Shown here in pieces: positions 33,719 to 43,200 of a DNA stretch of 64,000 bases. Position 1 is the stretch's first letter. Each line of letters opens with the position of its first letter. The stretch is from Actinophytocola gossypii (GTDB taxonomy: Bacteria > Actinomycetota > Actinomycetes > Mycobacteriales > Pseudonocardiaceae). The notes below the pieces were generated by a model that had not been told where the DNA came from, did not search any database, and saw only the letters and a program-made list of their open reading frames with translations. The position numbers were made by a program, and so were the translations under genes. The stretch covers positions 496,001 to 560,000 of the forward strand of contig NZ_JAFFZE010000006.1 in NCBI RefSeq assembly GCF_025165815.1, in the 5' to 3' direction.

Positions 33719-34315
33719 CTAAGTGTCCGAACGGGAGCGCAGGCCGCGGAGGAGAAGCTCGATGACCGCCTCGGCGTCCGCCTCGATCTCGGTCGAACGC
33801 CAGTCCTCGGCGTGCTTCGGGTCGTGGAAACGGCTGGTGGCGCCGAGAACGGCGCGGGCGATCACGTCCGGCTCACCGGCGGCGAACTCGCCGCTCGCGA
33901 TCCCGTCCGCGACGACCGCGCGGACCTGGGCGAGCAGGAAGTCGACGTGGGCGGAGGACTCGGCGCTGTGCTCGATCGCCAGCACCCGGAAGGTGGCGAA
34001 CAGTTCCGGATCCACCCGCGCCTTCGCCCATTTCGCCGCGAACATGGTGGTGAGCAGCCGCCGCAGTCGCTCGGGCTGGGTCAGTCCCGGCTCCGCGATC
34101 GCCTCGGTCAGTTCGTCCCGCACCCGGTCGAGCCACCGCCGGATCACCGCCTCGCGCAGCGCCACTTTGGACGGGAAGTGCCGGTACACGCTGCCGTGGC
34201 TGACGCCGAGCAGCCGCGCGACGTCGACCACCGTGGCCTTCTCCGGCCCGTGCCGGCGCAGCACCTCCTCGGTGGCCGACACGATCGTCTCCGCGTCGAG
34301 TGGCTCCCCGCGCAT
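33719..34315 (-). CDS. TetR-family regulator
   Basis: A 198-residue protein with an N-terminal TetR helix-turn-helix: VLRRHGPEKATVVDVARLLGVSHGSVYRHFPSKVALREAVI, then an all-helical ligand domain. I start at the ATG at 34315, which has an AAGGAGG ribosome site upstream. A dyad operator lies in the gap to the divergent aldo/keto reductase gene, so both are probably under its control. Confidence 0.88.
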   Translation of the reverse strand: MRGEPLDAETIVSATEEVLRRHGPEKATVVDVARLLGVSHGSVYRHFPSKVALREAVIRRWLDRVRDELTEAIAEPGLTQPERLRRLLTTMFAAKWAKARVDPELFATFRVLAIEHSAESSAHVDFLLAQVRAVVADGIASGEFAAGEPDVIARAVLGATSRFHDPKHAEDWRSTEIEADAEAVIELLLRGLRSRSDT

Positions 34316-34377
34316 CGTGCCTCCTTGTCGAGCGAACACCGCGAACGGTAAGGCGACGGGCTGACGGTCGTCAAACT

Positions 34378-34397
34378 GACAGATATTGACATCTGTC
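34378..34397. promoter_or_regulatory. TetR-type dyad operator and promoter of the aldo/keto reductase
   Basis: GACAGAT (34378-34384) and ATCTGTC (34391-34397) form a perfect 7-base inverted repeat with a 6-base spacer. A plus-strand TTGACA (34386-34391) lies within it and a TACGTT (34410-34415) follows at 18 bases. The ATG at 34423 is 8 bases past this -10 box, so the transcript is probably leaderless. Confidence 0.7.
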
Positions 34398-34422
34398 ATT
34401 CCAACCCAATACGTTCGTCCGC

Positions 34423-35304
34423 ATGGAAACGATCGAAGGCCGTCCCGTAGCCCGGATCGGCTACGGCGCGCTCCAGCTCGAACGCCTCACCGACCGCCGC
34501 GACGAGGCCGTCGCCCTGGTACGTCGGGCGATCGAGCTGGGCGTGAACCACGTGGACACCGCCGAGTTCTACGGCTTCGGCTTCGCCAACGCCGTGATCC
34601 GCGAAGCCCTGCGCCCCGAGGACGACGTCCTGGTCGTCACCAAGGTCGGCGCCGAGCCCGACCCGGACGGCCCCCTGCCACTGCGGACCGCGCAGCGACC
34701 AGAGCAGCTGCGCGCCGCCGTCGAGGCCAACCTGCGCAGCCTCGGCGTCGACCGGCTCGACGTGGTCAACCTCCGCCGCCTCGACTCCGGCCCGGGCCTG
34801 CGCCCGGAGGGCGACCAGCTCGTCGACCTCGACGACCAGCTCGCGGTGCTGACCGCCCTGCGCGACGAGGGCAAGATCGGCGCGATCGGCCTGAGCAGCG
34901 TCACCGCCGACGGCCTGCGCCGCGCCCTGCCGGCCGGCATCGTCTGCGTGCAGAACGTCTACAGCCTCGTCTCCCGCGAGGACGAGGACCTGCTGCGGCT
35001 CTGCACGGCCGAGGACATCGCGTGGGTGCCGTTCTTCCCGCTCGGCGGGGCCTACCCGGGGCTGCCCAAGGTCACCGAGGACCCGGCCGTCCGCGCCGTC
35101 GCCGAGTCGCTGGGCGTCACGCCGGCCCAGGTCGGCCTCGCCTGGCTGCTGCACCACGCCGCGAACATCCTGCTCATCCCCGGCACCGCCGACCGCGCCC
35201 ACCTCGAGGCCAACCTGGCCGTCGGCGGGATCGCCTTCGACGACGCCGCCCGCGCCACCCTCGCCGCGGTGGAGTCCCGCTCCAGCGACGTCGCGTTCGG
35301 CTGA
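34423..35304 (+). CDS. Aldo/keto reductase (AKR13-like)
   Basis: A 293-residue TIM-barrel oxidoreductase. The tetrad Asp and Tyr are in NHVDTAEFYGFG and the Lys in VVTKVGAEP, but the fourth position, usually His in LHRVD, is Arg in VVNLRRLD. This change is typical of the AKR13-like group. NADPH-binding elements VCVQNVYSLV and IPGTADRAHLEANL are present. It is divergent from a TetR gene and likely induced on ligand binding. Substrate unknown. Confidence 0.86.
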   Translation: METIEGRPVARIGYGALQLERLTDRRDEAVALVRRAIELGVNHVDTAEFYGFGFANAVIREALRPEDDVLVVTKVGAEPDPDGPLPLRTAQRPEQLRAAVEANLRSLGVDRLDVVNLRRLDSGPGLRPEGDQLVDLDDQLAVLTALRDEGKIGAIGLSSVTADGLRRALPAGIVCVQNVYSLVSREDEDLLRLCTAEDIAWVPFFPLGGAYPGLPKVTEDPAVRAVAESLGVTPAQVGLAWLLHHAANILLIPGTADRAHLEANLAVGGIAFDDAARATLAAVESRSSDVAFG

Positions 35305-35389
35305 CCGGGAAGGCCATCGTCGGCGAAGCCCCTGGCAGCTTCCGTCCACCGGCCGGCCGGCCGGCGACGGACGCCGCCAGGGTGGTGCC

Positions 35390-36502
35390 GTGCGCAACCG
35401 CTGGTCGGTGTTCAAGGACCCCGTCCACTACTGGACGGCCGTGGTGGACCAGGGCGCGCCGGCGATGCTGGCGCAGTTCCTGGACACCGTGCGCCGCGCC
35501 GGCCTGACCACCGGCGTGTACCGGCGCGAGCTGGTGGACGGCGACGCCTGGGACCGGGACCGCCGGCACCACGTGGTGGAGGCGTCCCGGATCGCGGTGT
35601 TCGAGTGGGACGGCGGCGTCGTGGAGCGGGAGACGTCCTGCCTGCGCGCGACCACGAGCGAGGGCGTCCAGCTGAAGCACTTCCCGCCGCTCGAGGTGAT
35701 GTGGTTCCCGAGCCGGACCTGGTTCAGCGTGTCCATCACGCCCACGACCGACCTGTGGTGGCCGTGGTTCTTCGCCGACGGTTTCCCACGGGGGAAGGTC
35801 GTCGACAACCGCGCCCTGGCCCACCGGCACACCCCGCGGCTCAACCGGTTCCTCGCCATCGTCCGCGCCACGACGCTGCGGATGGGCGGCAGCTGGGAGA
35901 GCGATCCGGCCACGACGTTCCCCGGCCTGTACGAGCAGCTCGACGACCACCTGCTGATCCGCCTCGACGATGACGCCGACGCCGCCGCCGTCCCGGATCC
36001 GCCGCCGCGCCGGATCGTGCCCGTGGACCGGCGCAACCGCTGGCAGGTCGACGGACCCGTACTGCGGTGGGCGGCGGAGATCCCGGACACCACGACCGAG
36101 AGGTGGCGCGAGTTCGTCGAGTTCGTGGACATCGCCGCGGCCGATACCGGAATGGAACGCCTCGCCGTGTTCGACGAGTACGGCGAGGTCATCGAACGGG
36201 AGCTGGACTGTCTCGCCGACGTCGCGGGCAAGCGCCACGAGCGACATGACCAAGGGGTGATCGGGTGGGGCGGCCGGGCCGGACGCCTGACCGTCACCCT
36301 CTGGAGCGACGTCTGGCTGCCGTGGGGCGCCGAGGTGGACAACCGCGTGCTCGCCGCCCGGAACGCACCGCGCCTCAACGAGTTCCTCACCTGGGTCCGG
36401 GACGCGGCCGTCGAGCAGGGCGGCACCTGGCGGCTGGCCGAGGACGGTTCCGCCGCGTGGGCCGTCCGACAGCTCGACGAGCACCTGCTGGTCCGGATCT
36501 AG
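35390..36502 (+). CDS. Hypothetical protein with internal duplication
   Basis: A 370-residue protein I do not recognise. It contains two similar halves. The pattern DLWWPWFF...KVVDNRALAHRHTPRLNRFL with its tail LYEQLDDHLLIRL in the first half matches DVWLPWGA...EVDNRVLAARNAPRLNEFL and VRQLDEHLLVRI in the second. It is rich in Trp and has no signal peptide or transmembrane segment, so it is probably cytoplasmic. It starts with GTG and follows the reductase gene by 85 bases. Its last 4 bases overlap the convergent MarR gene. Confidence 0.7.
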   Translation: MRNRWSVFKDPVHYWTAVVDQGAPAMLAQFLDTVRRAGLTTGVYRRELVDGDAWDRDRRHHVVEASRIAVFEWDGGVVERETSCLRATTSEGVQLKHFPPLEVMWFPSRTWFSVSITPTTDLWWPWFFADGFPRGKVVDNRALAHRHTPRLNRFLAIVRATTLRMGGSWESDPATTFPGLYEQLDDHLLIRLDDDADAAAVPDPPPRRIVPVDRRNRWQVDGPVLRWAAEIPDTTTERWREFVEFVDIAAADTGMERLAVFDEYGEVIERELDCLADVAGKRHERHDQGVIGWGGRAGRLTVTLWSDVWLPWGAEVDNRVLAARNAPRLNEFLTWVRDAAVEQGGTWRLAEDGSAAWAVRQLDEHLLVRI

Positions 36503-37014
36503 GACCCCACGTGGCCGACCGGCACGTCGCCGGCCAGGTCAAGGCACAGCTCCCGCAGCAGGCCGGCGAGGTTCGCCCGGTTCTCGTCGGACAAGGTGGC
36601 GAGCAGACCGTCCTCGTGGTCGAAGATCGCACCCGCCGTCCGGTCGACGACCTCGCGCCCGGCGTCGGTCAACCGCACAACGACGCGCCGTCCACCGCCT
36701 GGCTCCCGGCTCACCCACCCCTTCCGTTCGGCCCGCGTGAGCCGCTGGGAGATGGCGGCCGCCGTCACCGCCTCACGCTCGGCGAGTTCCCGGGTCGTCA
36801 TCGCGTACGGCTCGCCACCGCGCCGCAGGGCTCCGAGCAGGTCCATCAGCGACGGCTCGATCCCGGCGCTCGCCAGGAGCCGGCGCCGTTCGTCCCCGAA
36901 GACCTTGGCCAGATGCCAGATCCGGGTGACCACGCCGATGGAGGAGGGGTCGAGGTCCGGCCGCTCCCGCCGCCAGGCCGCCATGATCTCCGCCGCGCGG
37001 TCGTCGTCGCTCAT
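36499..37014 (-). CDS. MarR-family regulator
   Basis: A 171-residue protein with a MarR winged helix: YAMTTRELAEREAVTAAAISQRLTRAERKGWVSREPGGGRRVVVRLTDAGREVVDR. It faces an SDR gene across 35 bases that contain a partial palindrome, so it probably regulates that gene. Confidence 0.87.
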   Translation of the reverse strand: MSDDDRAAEIMAAWRRERPDLDPSSIGVVTRIWHLAKVFGDERRRLLASAGIEPSLMDLLGALRRGGEPYAMTTRELAEREAVTAAAISQRLTRAERKGWVSREPGGGRRVVVRLTDAGREVVDRTAGAIFDHEDGLLATLSDENRANLAGLLRELCLDLAGDVPVGHVGS

Positions 37015-37049
37015 GTGCGTATATTAAGGCCTAAACGTATGGAGGTGGG
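37015..37049. promoter_or_regulatory. Divergent MarR/SDR control region
   Basis: Only 35 bases separate the two divergent starts. They are AT-rich for this genome and centre on AGGCCT (37027-37032) with partly matching CGTATATT and AACGTATG arms. This is the likely MarR operator. A GGAGG at 37041-37045 is the SDR ribosome site. Confidence 0.55.
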
Positions 37050-37754
37050 ATGTACATCGTCACCGGAGGCGGCACCGGCATCGGCCGCGCCATCGCCCTG
37101 GCCCTGCGCGACCAGGGCCGTCAGGTCCTCATCACCGGTCGCCGACCGGAGCCGTTGGCGAACGCCGGCCCCGGCATCACGGCCGTGGCCTGCGACAACG
37201 CGACCCCGGACGGCGTCAGGAGGATGCTCGACCACGTGCCGGGCAGCGTCGACGGCCTGATCCACTGCGCCGGCGGCAACCCCGCGATCGGCCGTCCCGA
37301 CCCCGACTCGCCGGAGGCCGAGGCGGCCCTACTGGCCGAGACGGTCGACGGCAACCTGACGTCGGCCGCCCTCACCGTCACCGCGCTCGCGCCCCGCATG
37401 ACGGCCGGAGCCTCGGTAGTGCTGTTCGGCTCCATCGCCGCCGAGCACGGCGTCGGCTACTACGGACCGGCCAAGGCGGCGGTCGCCTCGTACGCGGTCG
37501 GACTCGCCGCACGCCTCGGCCCGCGGGGGATCCGCGTCAACTGCGTCTCGCCCGGCTACATCGCGGACACGGAGTTCTTCGGTGGCCCACTGAGCCGGGA
37601 ACGCGAACAACAACTCCGCGCGCAGACCGCCCTCGACCGCACCGGCCTACCGGAGGACGCCGTCGCCCTCACCCTGTTCCTGCTCTCGCCCGAGGCCCGC
37701 CACCTCACCGGCCAGAACCTCCACCTCAACGGCGGCGCCTTCACCACCCGCTGA
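37050..37754 (+). CDS. SDR-family oxidoreductase
   Basis: A 234-residue short-chain dehydrogenase: TGGGTGIGRAIA cofactor motif, HCAGGNP (the NNAG equivalent), FGSIAAEHGVGYYGPAKAAV with the catalytic Ser, Tyr and Lys, and INCVSPGYI-like RVNCVSPGYI. It ends in LHLNGGAFTTR. Substrate unknown. The last 108 bases lie antisense to the end of the MFS gene, an unusually long convergent overlap. Confidence 0.87.
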   Translation: MYIVTGGGTGIGRAIALALRDQGRQVLITGRRPEPLANAGPGITAVACDNATPDGVRRMLDHVPGSVDGLIHCAGGNPAIGRPDPDSPEAEAALLAETVDGNLTSAALTVTALAPRMTAGASVVLFGSIAAEHGVGYYGPAKAAVASYAVGLAARLGPRGIRVNCVSPGYIADTEFFGGPLSREREQQLRAQTALDRTGLPEDAVALTLFLLSPEARHLTGQNLHLNGGAFTTR

Positions 37755-38948
37755 CCGGATCAGCAGGAACGGCGTGCCGAGCAGCAGCACCCCGGCCAGG
37801 GCGATCGCTTCTCGCGGCCCGGTCAGGTGGACGACGAGCCCCCACGCGAGGGTGAGCACGGCGATGCTGATCGTGCTGCTGACCGACCACGCGGTGAGCA
37901 CCCTGGTCTGCCGTCCGGCGTCGGTGTACTTCAGGCGACAGGCCGCGAGCACCGGGTTGAAGAGAGCGCAGCAGGTGATCAGCCCGACTTCCGTGACCAT
38001 CACGATCACCAACCCGACAGCTCCCGGTTGGACGAACGCGAGCCCAAGCGGCCAGCACGCCCGCAGCACACCGAAGACCCGAAGCACCCGGTGCTCACCG
38101 AACCGGGCGACGACCCGAGGAGCGAGCCGCGCCCCGACCAGTCCACCGACACACGGAACGGCGAATGCCAGCCCGTACTCCCAGGCCGAGAACCCCAGCG
38201 GACCGAGCATCAGCACCGCAAGCGGCGGTTCGGCGGCCATGATCAGCCCGTTGACCAGCAGCGCGTTCAGGAACAGCCGCCGCAACGCGCCGTGCGCGAA
38301 GATGTACCGCCACCCCGCCACGAGATCCCGCCGGCGAGTCCGCCGCGTCGCGGCCGCGGCCCGCTCCGGCGTGCGGATCGCGGCGACACCGAGCGCCGAG
38401 AGCAGGTGCCCGACCGCGTCCACGGCGAACGTGACCACCGGCCCGAACAGCCCGATCAGCACCCCGCCGGCCGGCGGCCCGACGATCGTCGCCGACCAGG
38501 TCACGGACTCGAAACGGCTGCTGGCCACCACGAGCCGGTCAGGTGCCACGATGCTGCGCAGGTAGGCGCCGCCGGCGGCACCGAACGCGATCTTCGCCGC
38601 CGCCGTGACGACCGACACCACCAGCAGTTGGGCGAACGACAACACCCCCAGCAGGTAGCCCACCGGAACGGATCCCAGCGCCGCGAACCTGACCAGGTTC
38701 AGCCCGACCATGACGGGTCGCCGCGCACGGGTCTCCATCCACGGCCCCAACGGGATCGCCAGCACCGCCCCGAACGCGAGCCCGCCCGCGGACAGCACCG
38801 CCACCTGTGCCGCACTCGCGTCGAGCACCTCGATCGCCACGATCGAGAACGCCCCGAACGCCAGTCCCGTGCCACACGCGCTGACCGCGTAGGCCGCCCA
38901 CAGCCATCCGAACTCCCGGCCCAGCCGCACCCCGCGCGTCGTCCTCAC
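37647..38948 (-). CDS. MFS transporter with an antisense-derived C-terminal tail
   Basis: A 433-residue membrane protein with about twelve hydrophobic segments. It shows the loop PLGPWMETRARRPVM in place of the usual MFS GRLADRxGRR. The recognisable transporter ends near LLLGTPFLLIRSAG. The last 35 or so residues, Glu- and Gly-rich, are read from the strand opposite the SDR 3' end, so the original stop codon seems to have been lost. I start at the GTG at 38948. It is divergent from a LysR gene, which probably regulates it. Confidence 0.82.
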   Translation of the reverse strand: MRTTRGVRLGREFGWLWAAYAVSACGTGLAFGAFSIVAIEVLDASAAQVAVLSAGGLAFGAVLAIPLGPWMETRARRPVMVGLNLVRFAALGSVPVGYLLGVLSFAQLLVVSVVTAAAKIAFGAAGGAYLRSIVAPDRLVVASSRFESVTWSATIVGPPAGGVLIGLFGPVVTFAVDAVGHLLSALGVAAIRTPERAAAATRRTRRRDLVAGWRYIFAHGALRRLFLNALLVNGLIMAAEPPLAVLMLGPLGFSAWEYGLAFAVPCVGGLVGARLAPRVVARFGEHRVLRVFGVLRACWPLGLAFVQPGAVGLVIVMVTEVGLITCCALFNPVLAACRLKYTDAGRQTRVLTAWSVSSTISIAVLTLAWGLVVHLTGPREAIALAGVLLLGTPFLLIRSAGGEGAAVEVEVLAGEVAGLGREQEQGEGDGVLR

Positions 38949-39040
38949 CCGGTGATCGAACCCAAAAGCGTGTCCGCGGCACCAACAACTCGTCGCCCGG
39001 CGAGCCACAACCGGTGGTTGTTCGGTTAGGTTCCGGACTC

Positions 39041-39973
39041 GTGGACCTCGGCGCCGTACGCACCTTCACCGCGGTCGCGGAGCACGGACAGTTCCTGGCC
39101 GCCGCCGACGACCTGGGCATCACCCAGCAGGCCGCCTCGAAACGGATCGCGGCGCTGGAGCGGGAACTCGGCGTCCGCCTGTTCACCCGTACCGCGCGCG
39201 GCGTCACCCTGACCGTCGACGGCCAGGCGTTCCTCCCACCCGCACGCGAGCTCCTCCACGCCGCCGCCCGAGCGACGGCCGCCGTGACACCGGGCCGCCG
39301 GCCGCTGCGCGTCGACGTGGTCAGCCGCAGGGTCGCCCCCGGCAGCGTTCTCCAGGAGTTCCACCACCAGCACCCCGGCATCGACCTCGACGTCGTCACC
39401 CTGGTCAACGCGAACGCCGAGGCCGCCCTGGCGGAGGTCGCCGCCGGCACGGTCGACGCCACGTTCCGATCGCTCCGCGAAACCGTGGTCCCCGCCGAAC
39501 TCCGGTCCGCCCGCGTGATCGACGACCGCCACGAACTGCTGGTCGGGCCGCGACACCCGCTGAGCGGGGCCGGCACCGTGACCATGACCGATCTCGCCGC
39601 GTACCGCGTCTGGATGCCCGGCATGACCGACCCCGAGCCGGTCGGCTACTACCAGGACCTCGCCCAGACCTTCGGACTCACGATCGACACCGCCGGCCCG
39701 AGCTTCGGGTACGAGGCGCTCCTGGCCGAGATCGCCGAGTCCGACCGACTGGCCACGTTCATCGGTGAAGGAACCCGATACCTCTGGCCGGAAAGCTATG
39801 CCCTGCGCCGAATCCCGATCGTCGACCCGACGCCGGTCTACCCGCTCTCGGTGATCTGGCGCGCCGACAACTCCCACCCCGGCCTCGCCGACCTCCTCGA
39901 CCACCTCCGGACCCGACACCACCCGCGCACCGAGGACGATGTGTGGGCACCGGTCAGGGCGGTGGCAGGGTGA
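39041..39973 (+). CDS. LysR-family regulator
   Basis: A 310-residue protein with an N-terminal LysR helix-turn-helix (VRTFTAVAEHGQFLAAADDLGITQQAASKRIAALERELGVRLFTRTARG) and a C-terminal periplasmic-binding-like effector domain. The GTG at 39041 has no ribosome site. A TAGGTT at 39027-39032 could be the -10 box of a leaderless message. It is divergent from the MFS gene. Its last 20 bases overlap the histidine kinase remnant on the other strand. Confidence 0.86.
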   Translation: MDLGAVRTFTAVAEHGQFLAAADDLGITQQAASKRIAALERELGVRLFTRTARGVTLTVDGQAFLPPARELLHAAARATAAVTPGRRPLRVDVVSRRVAPGSVLQEFHHQHPGIDLDVVTLVNANAEAALAEVAAGTVDATFRSLRETVVPAELRSARVIDDRHELLVGPRHPLSGAGTVTMTDLAAYRVWMPGMTDPEPVGYYQDLAQTFGLTIDTAGPSFGYEALLAEIAESDRLATFIGEGTRYLWPESYALRRIPIVDPTPVYPLSVIWRADNSHPGLADLLDHLRTRHHPRTEDDVWAPVRAVAG

Positions 39974-40185
39974 CGCGGAACGTCGCGCCCTCGCCCGGGC
40001 GTGCTGTGGACGGTCGCGTGCCACCGTGCGCGGCGACCAGCGAGGCCACGATCGCCAGGCCCAGACCGGAGCCTCCGGTCCGCCGGGTCCTCGACGCGTC
40101 CGTGCGGTAGAACCGTTCGAAGACGCGCTCCGCCTGCTCCGGTTCGAGGCCCGGGCCGTCCGCGCCTCCCGCCTCGCTCCGACCG
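39954..40185 (-). pseudogene. Histidine kinase remnant (C-terminal ATPase domain only)
   Basis: On the minus strand an open frame ending in TGA at 39954-39956 gives about 75 residues of a sensor kinase: ADGPGLEPEQAERVFERFYR, then TGGSGLGLAIVASLVAAHGG and FRVTLPPP. These are the G1, F and G2 boxes of a HATPase domain. Sensor, membrane, dimerisation-His and N-box parts are missing. The frame stops being recognisable just before the stem-loop at 40199, where the rest was presumably deleted. No response regulator gene is adjacent. Confidence 0.75.
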
Positions 40186-40198
40186 AGGCCCTGGCAAC

Positions 40199-40251
40199 GC
40201 GGTGAAGGCTCCCTTCATCGCGCTCAACGCAACGAAGGGAGCCTTCACCGC
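40199..40251. repeat. Intergenic palindromic repeat with 18-bp perfect arms
   Basis: The arms lie at 40199-40216 and 40234-40251 and are perfect complements, containing GTGAAGGCTCCCTTC and GAAGGGAGCCTTCAC, with a 17-base loop. From memory, near-identical stem-loops are dispersed in Amycolatopsis-like genomes. It marks the edge of the kinase remnant and lies just past the stop of the glycosidase gene, so it could also act as a terminator. Confidence 0.8.
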
Positions 40252-40253
40252 AC

Positions 40254-43200
40254 TCAGGCGGCGCCGCGGCCCTCGGCGGTCAGCCGGACCGTGACCTGTT
40301 CGCGCTCACCGTTGACGCGGACCGCGAGGACGATCCGGCCGGGGCGCAGGGCGGTCAGCTCACCCGTGGCCGGGTCGAACCTGGCCACGTGCCAGCGTTT
40401 CGCCTTCCCCGGCCCGACGTGCACCGACGGGGACGCGGACCAGTCGGCCGACACCGGGTACGCCACCGGGACCTCGCGGTCGTCCTGGGTCAGGGTTGCC
40501 GTGACCACCGTGGACTGGCCGACCGGGAGCGTTCCCGGCGCGTCGACCGACAGCGAATCCACGTGCGGGCGGACCTCGGCGGCGAGCCAGCGGTCCCGGT
40601 CCCACGGGTTGACGCCCCACAGGGACCAACCCGTGAACCCGCCGTCGTCCGGCGCGGTGGACGGGTTCTTGCCGGAGTTGCCGTTGATGAAGTACGGCAC
40701 CCCGTCCACGTGCGACGCGTGGAACGTCCCCACGTGCGCACCGATGAACGCCGCCCCCTTCCCGGACCGCACCTGGAAGTCCGACAGCCACCGCTCGATC
40801 GTCGCCGCCTCCTTGCGGTCCGACAGCTCGCTCGCCCGCGCCGGCGTCGGGTCCCTCGGCGGCACGTGCTGCAGCACCACCACCGACCGCACCCGCCGGT
40901 CCCGCGCGGCCCGTTCCAGCTCGGTACGCAACCGGCCCAGCTGGGTCCAGTCACCACCCCGGTACGACAGCGCGGACGTGTCGAACGTGATGAACCTCGT
41001 CCCCCGGTGATCGAACGTGCGCTGCGTCTCGCCGAACGCGGCGGAGAAGTTGGCCAGACCGCCGTCGGCGCGTTCGTGGTTGCCGGGCACGTAGTGGTAC
41101 GGCAACCGGCCGTCCAGCTCCTCGTCCAGGATCTTCTTCGCCAGGGCGAAGTCCGCCGCCGAGGCCTCGTCCACCAGGTCGCCGTTGATCACCAGGAAGT
41201 CCGGCCTGGCGGCCCGGATCTCGCGCAGCGTCCGGCGCGCGTTCGCGACGATGTCGCTGTCCGGATCCCGCGCGACGAACTGCGCGTCCGACATCACCGC
41301 GAACCGCCACGGCGCCCGCGACACGTCGCCGTCCCGCACGATCAGCGAATCACGAACCGTCGGCTCCGGCGGCACGTCCAGCGGCGGCGGCACCATCGCG
41401 GTGAGCTGGTCGAGCACCAGGTCACCGTGGTAGCTCGCCGACGGGTCCGTCTCGGCGGCGTAGAAACGGCGCAGTGTCAACGGGTACGTCGTCCCGGCCG
41501 GCACCTCGAACCGCAGCTGTTGCCAGCCCTCCCCGTCCAGGTACCCGGCTCGCATCGCGGGCAGCAGCTGCCCGTTCCCGTCCCACGCCTGCAACGACGC
41601 CCACTCACCGTGCCCGGACGAACGCACCCACAGCCGCAGTTCCTTGGGCTGCCCGGGAACCGTCAGTCCCTCGGGTGCGAGCGCCCCGCCGGTGCGGGTC
41701 CCGGTGCTCTGCGTGAAGTCGTACGTCAGCCGCAACCCGGGACCGTCGTGGCCCTCGGCCGGCTCCACCGCACCGGTGGCGCGCTCGCCGAAGAACCGCC
41801 AGCCCGCCGGGTCGGAGAAGTCCGCGACGACGGCCTCCTCCAGGCCGACGGTCACCGGCAGCACCGAGGTGACCCCGTCGACCTCGATCGTGACCAGCGT
41901 GGAACCCGTGGGGCGCAACGCTTCCACCGTGAACCGGCCGTCCGCCCCCGGCGTGATCGACAGCAGGTCCCGGTCGTAGGACAGCCGCACGTCCACCGGC
42001 TCGATCGGCGCGCGCCAGCCGTCGGCGTCCGCCCCGACGACCCCGAACGTCGTGGACTCGCCCTGCCCGGCCAGCGAAACCCGGTCCAGCGTCGCCTCCA
42101 CAGTGGACACCGGGGGCAGCACGGTCAGCTCCACCTCGCCGCGCACCCGGCGCTGCGACACCGTGACGTCGGTGCGGCCCGGCCGCCGCGCGTGGAACAC
42201 GCCGTCCTGGGAGACGCTGCCGTGCCGCGGCTCGGTCCACCAGCGCGGGTCCGACTTCGCCGGCCCGTAGGTCTCGTCGTACCCGGCGGCCCGCAGCGTC
42301 CGGGTGAGACCGGAGAACACCCGGTCCGGGTGGCTCAGCGCGACCGACGACGAGCCGGACGCGCGCTCCGGGTCGAGCACCGGCTCCACCCAGAACCCGT
42401 GCAGCCGCCCGCTGCCCTTCGCCGTGAACAGGCCGAGCCCGTTGGGCACCAGCCGCTGCGCGCCGTCCGACGGGCGGTTCTCCACCTGGACGTTCGACGC
42501 GCCGGGCTCGCGGGCCACGATCGTGGACGAGCCGCCGCCGTCGAGGTTCACCGCGTGGTAGGCGCCCAGCTCGACCATCATGTCGGCCAGCTCGTCCAGC
42601 CCGAGGCCCTGGGCGAACGCCGACTGCCGGCCGTCCGCGCTGAGCAGGAACATCTTCTTCCCGTCCCGGGAGAAGCCGACCGCGGTGCGCGGCGCCTGCG
42701 GCACGTTGTTGTTCTGGCTGGCGTCCTGCGCCTCGCCGTTGACCACGAGCAGCTGCCGGCCGTTGACCGCGGCGTGGATCCGCTGGCCCTCCTCGGTCCG
42801 GGCCTGGTAGTCGATGCTCACCGGGTCGCCGACCGCCAGCTCGGCCAGTGTCGCGGCGCCCTCGCCCCGGCCGACCAGGTACATCGTGTCCGCCGGGATC
42901 GGGCCCTCGCCCGCCTCGTCGCGGACCGCGGTGACGGTGTTGTCGACCACCTCGACCTCGGTGACCGCGCTCGCGCCCTGGGTGGCGCGGCAGCGGCAGT
43001 AGGTGCCCCACAACGGGGTGAACGCCTCGATCGCGCCGTCGGCGAGGGTCGGCTTGTTCAGGCCGGCCAGCGGCGGGTCGTCCTCGCCCGGCAGGTCGAC
43101 GGTGCCCTCGAAGAACACCTCGCCGATCGTCCCCAGCCCGTCCGGGGTGATGATCGCGGCGGAGTCGTGCCAGGTCGGCGAGCTGTCCGGGGACTGGATG

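Noticed and set aside
39838-40248. Possible small gene across the kinase remnant and palindrome
   Set aside because: Its start lies in the stem-loop repeat and it has no motif; the sense frame of the kinase remnant explains the DNA better.
40199-40251. CRISPR-like repeat
   Set aside because: Only one palindromic unit with no further repeats or spacers; it is a single stem-loop element.
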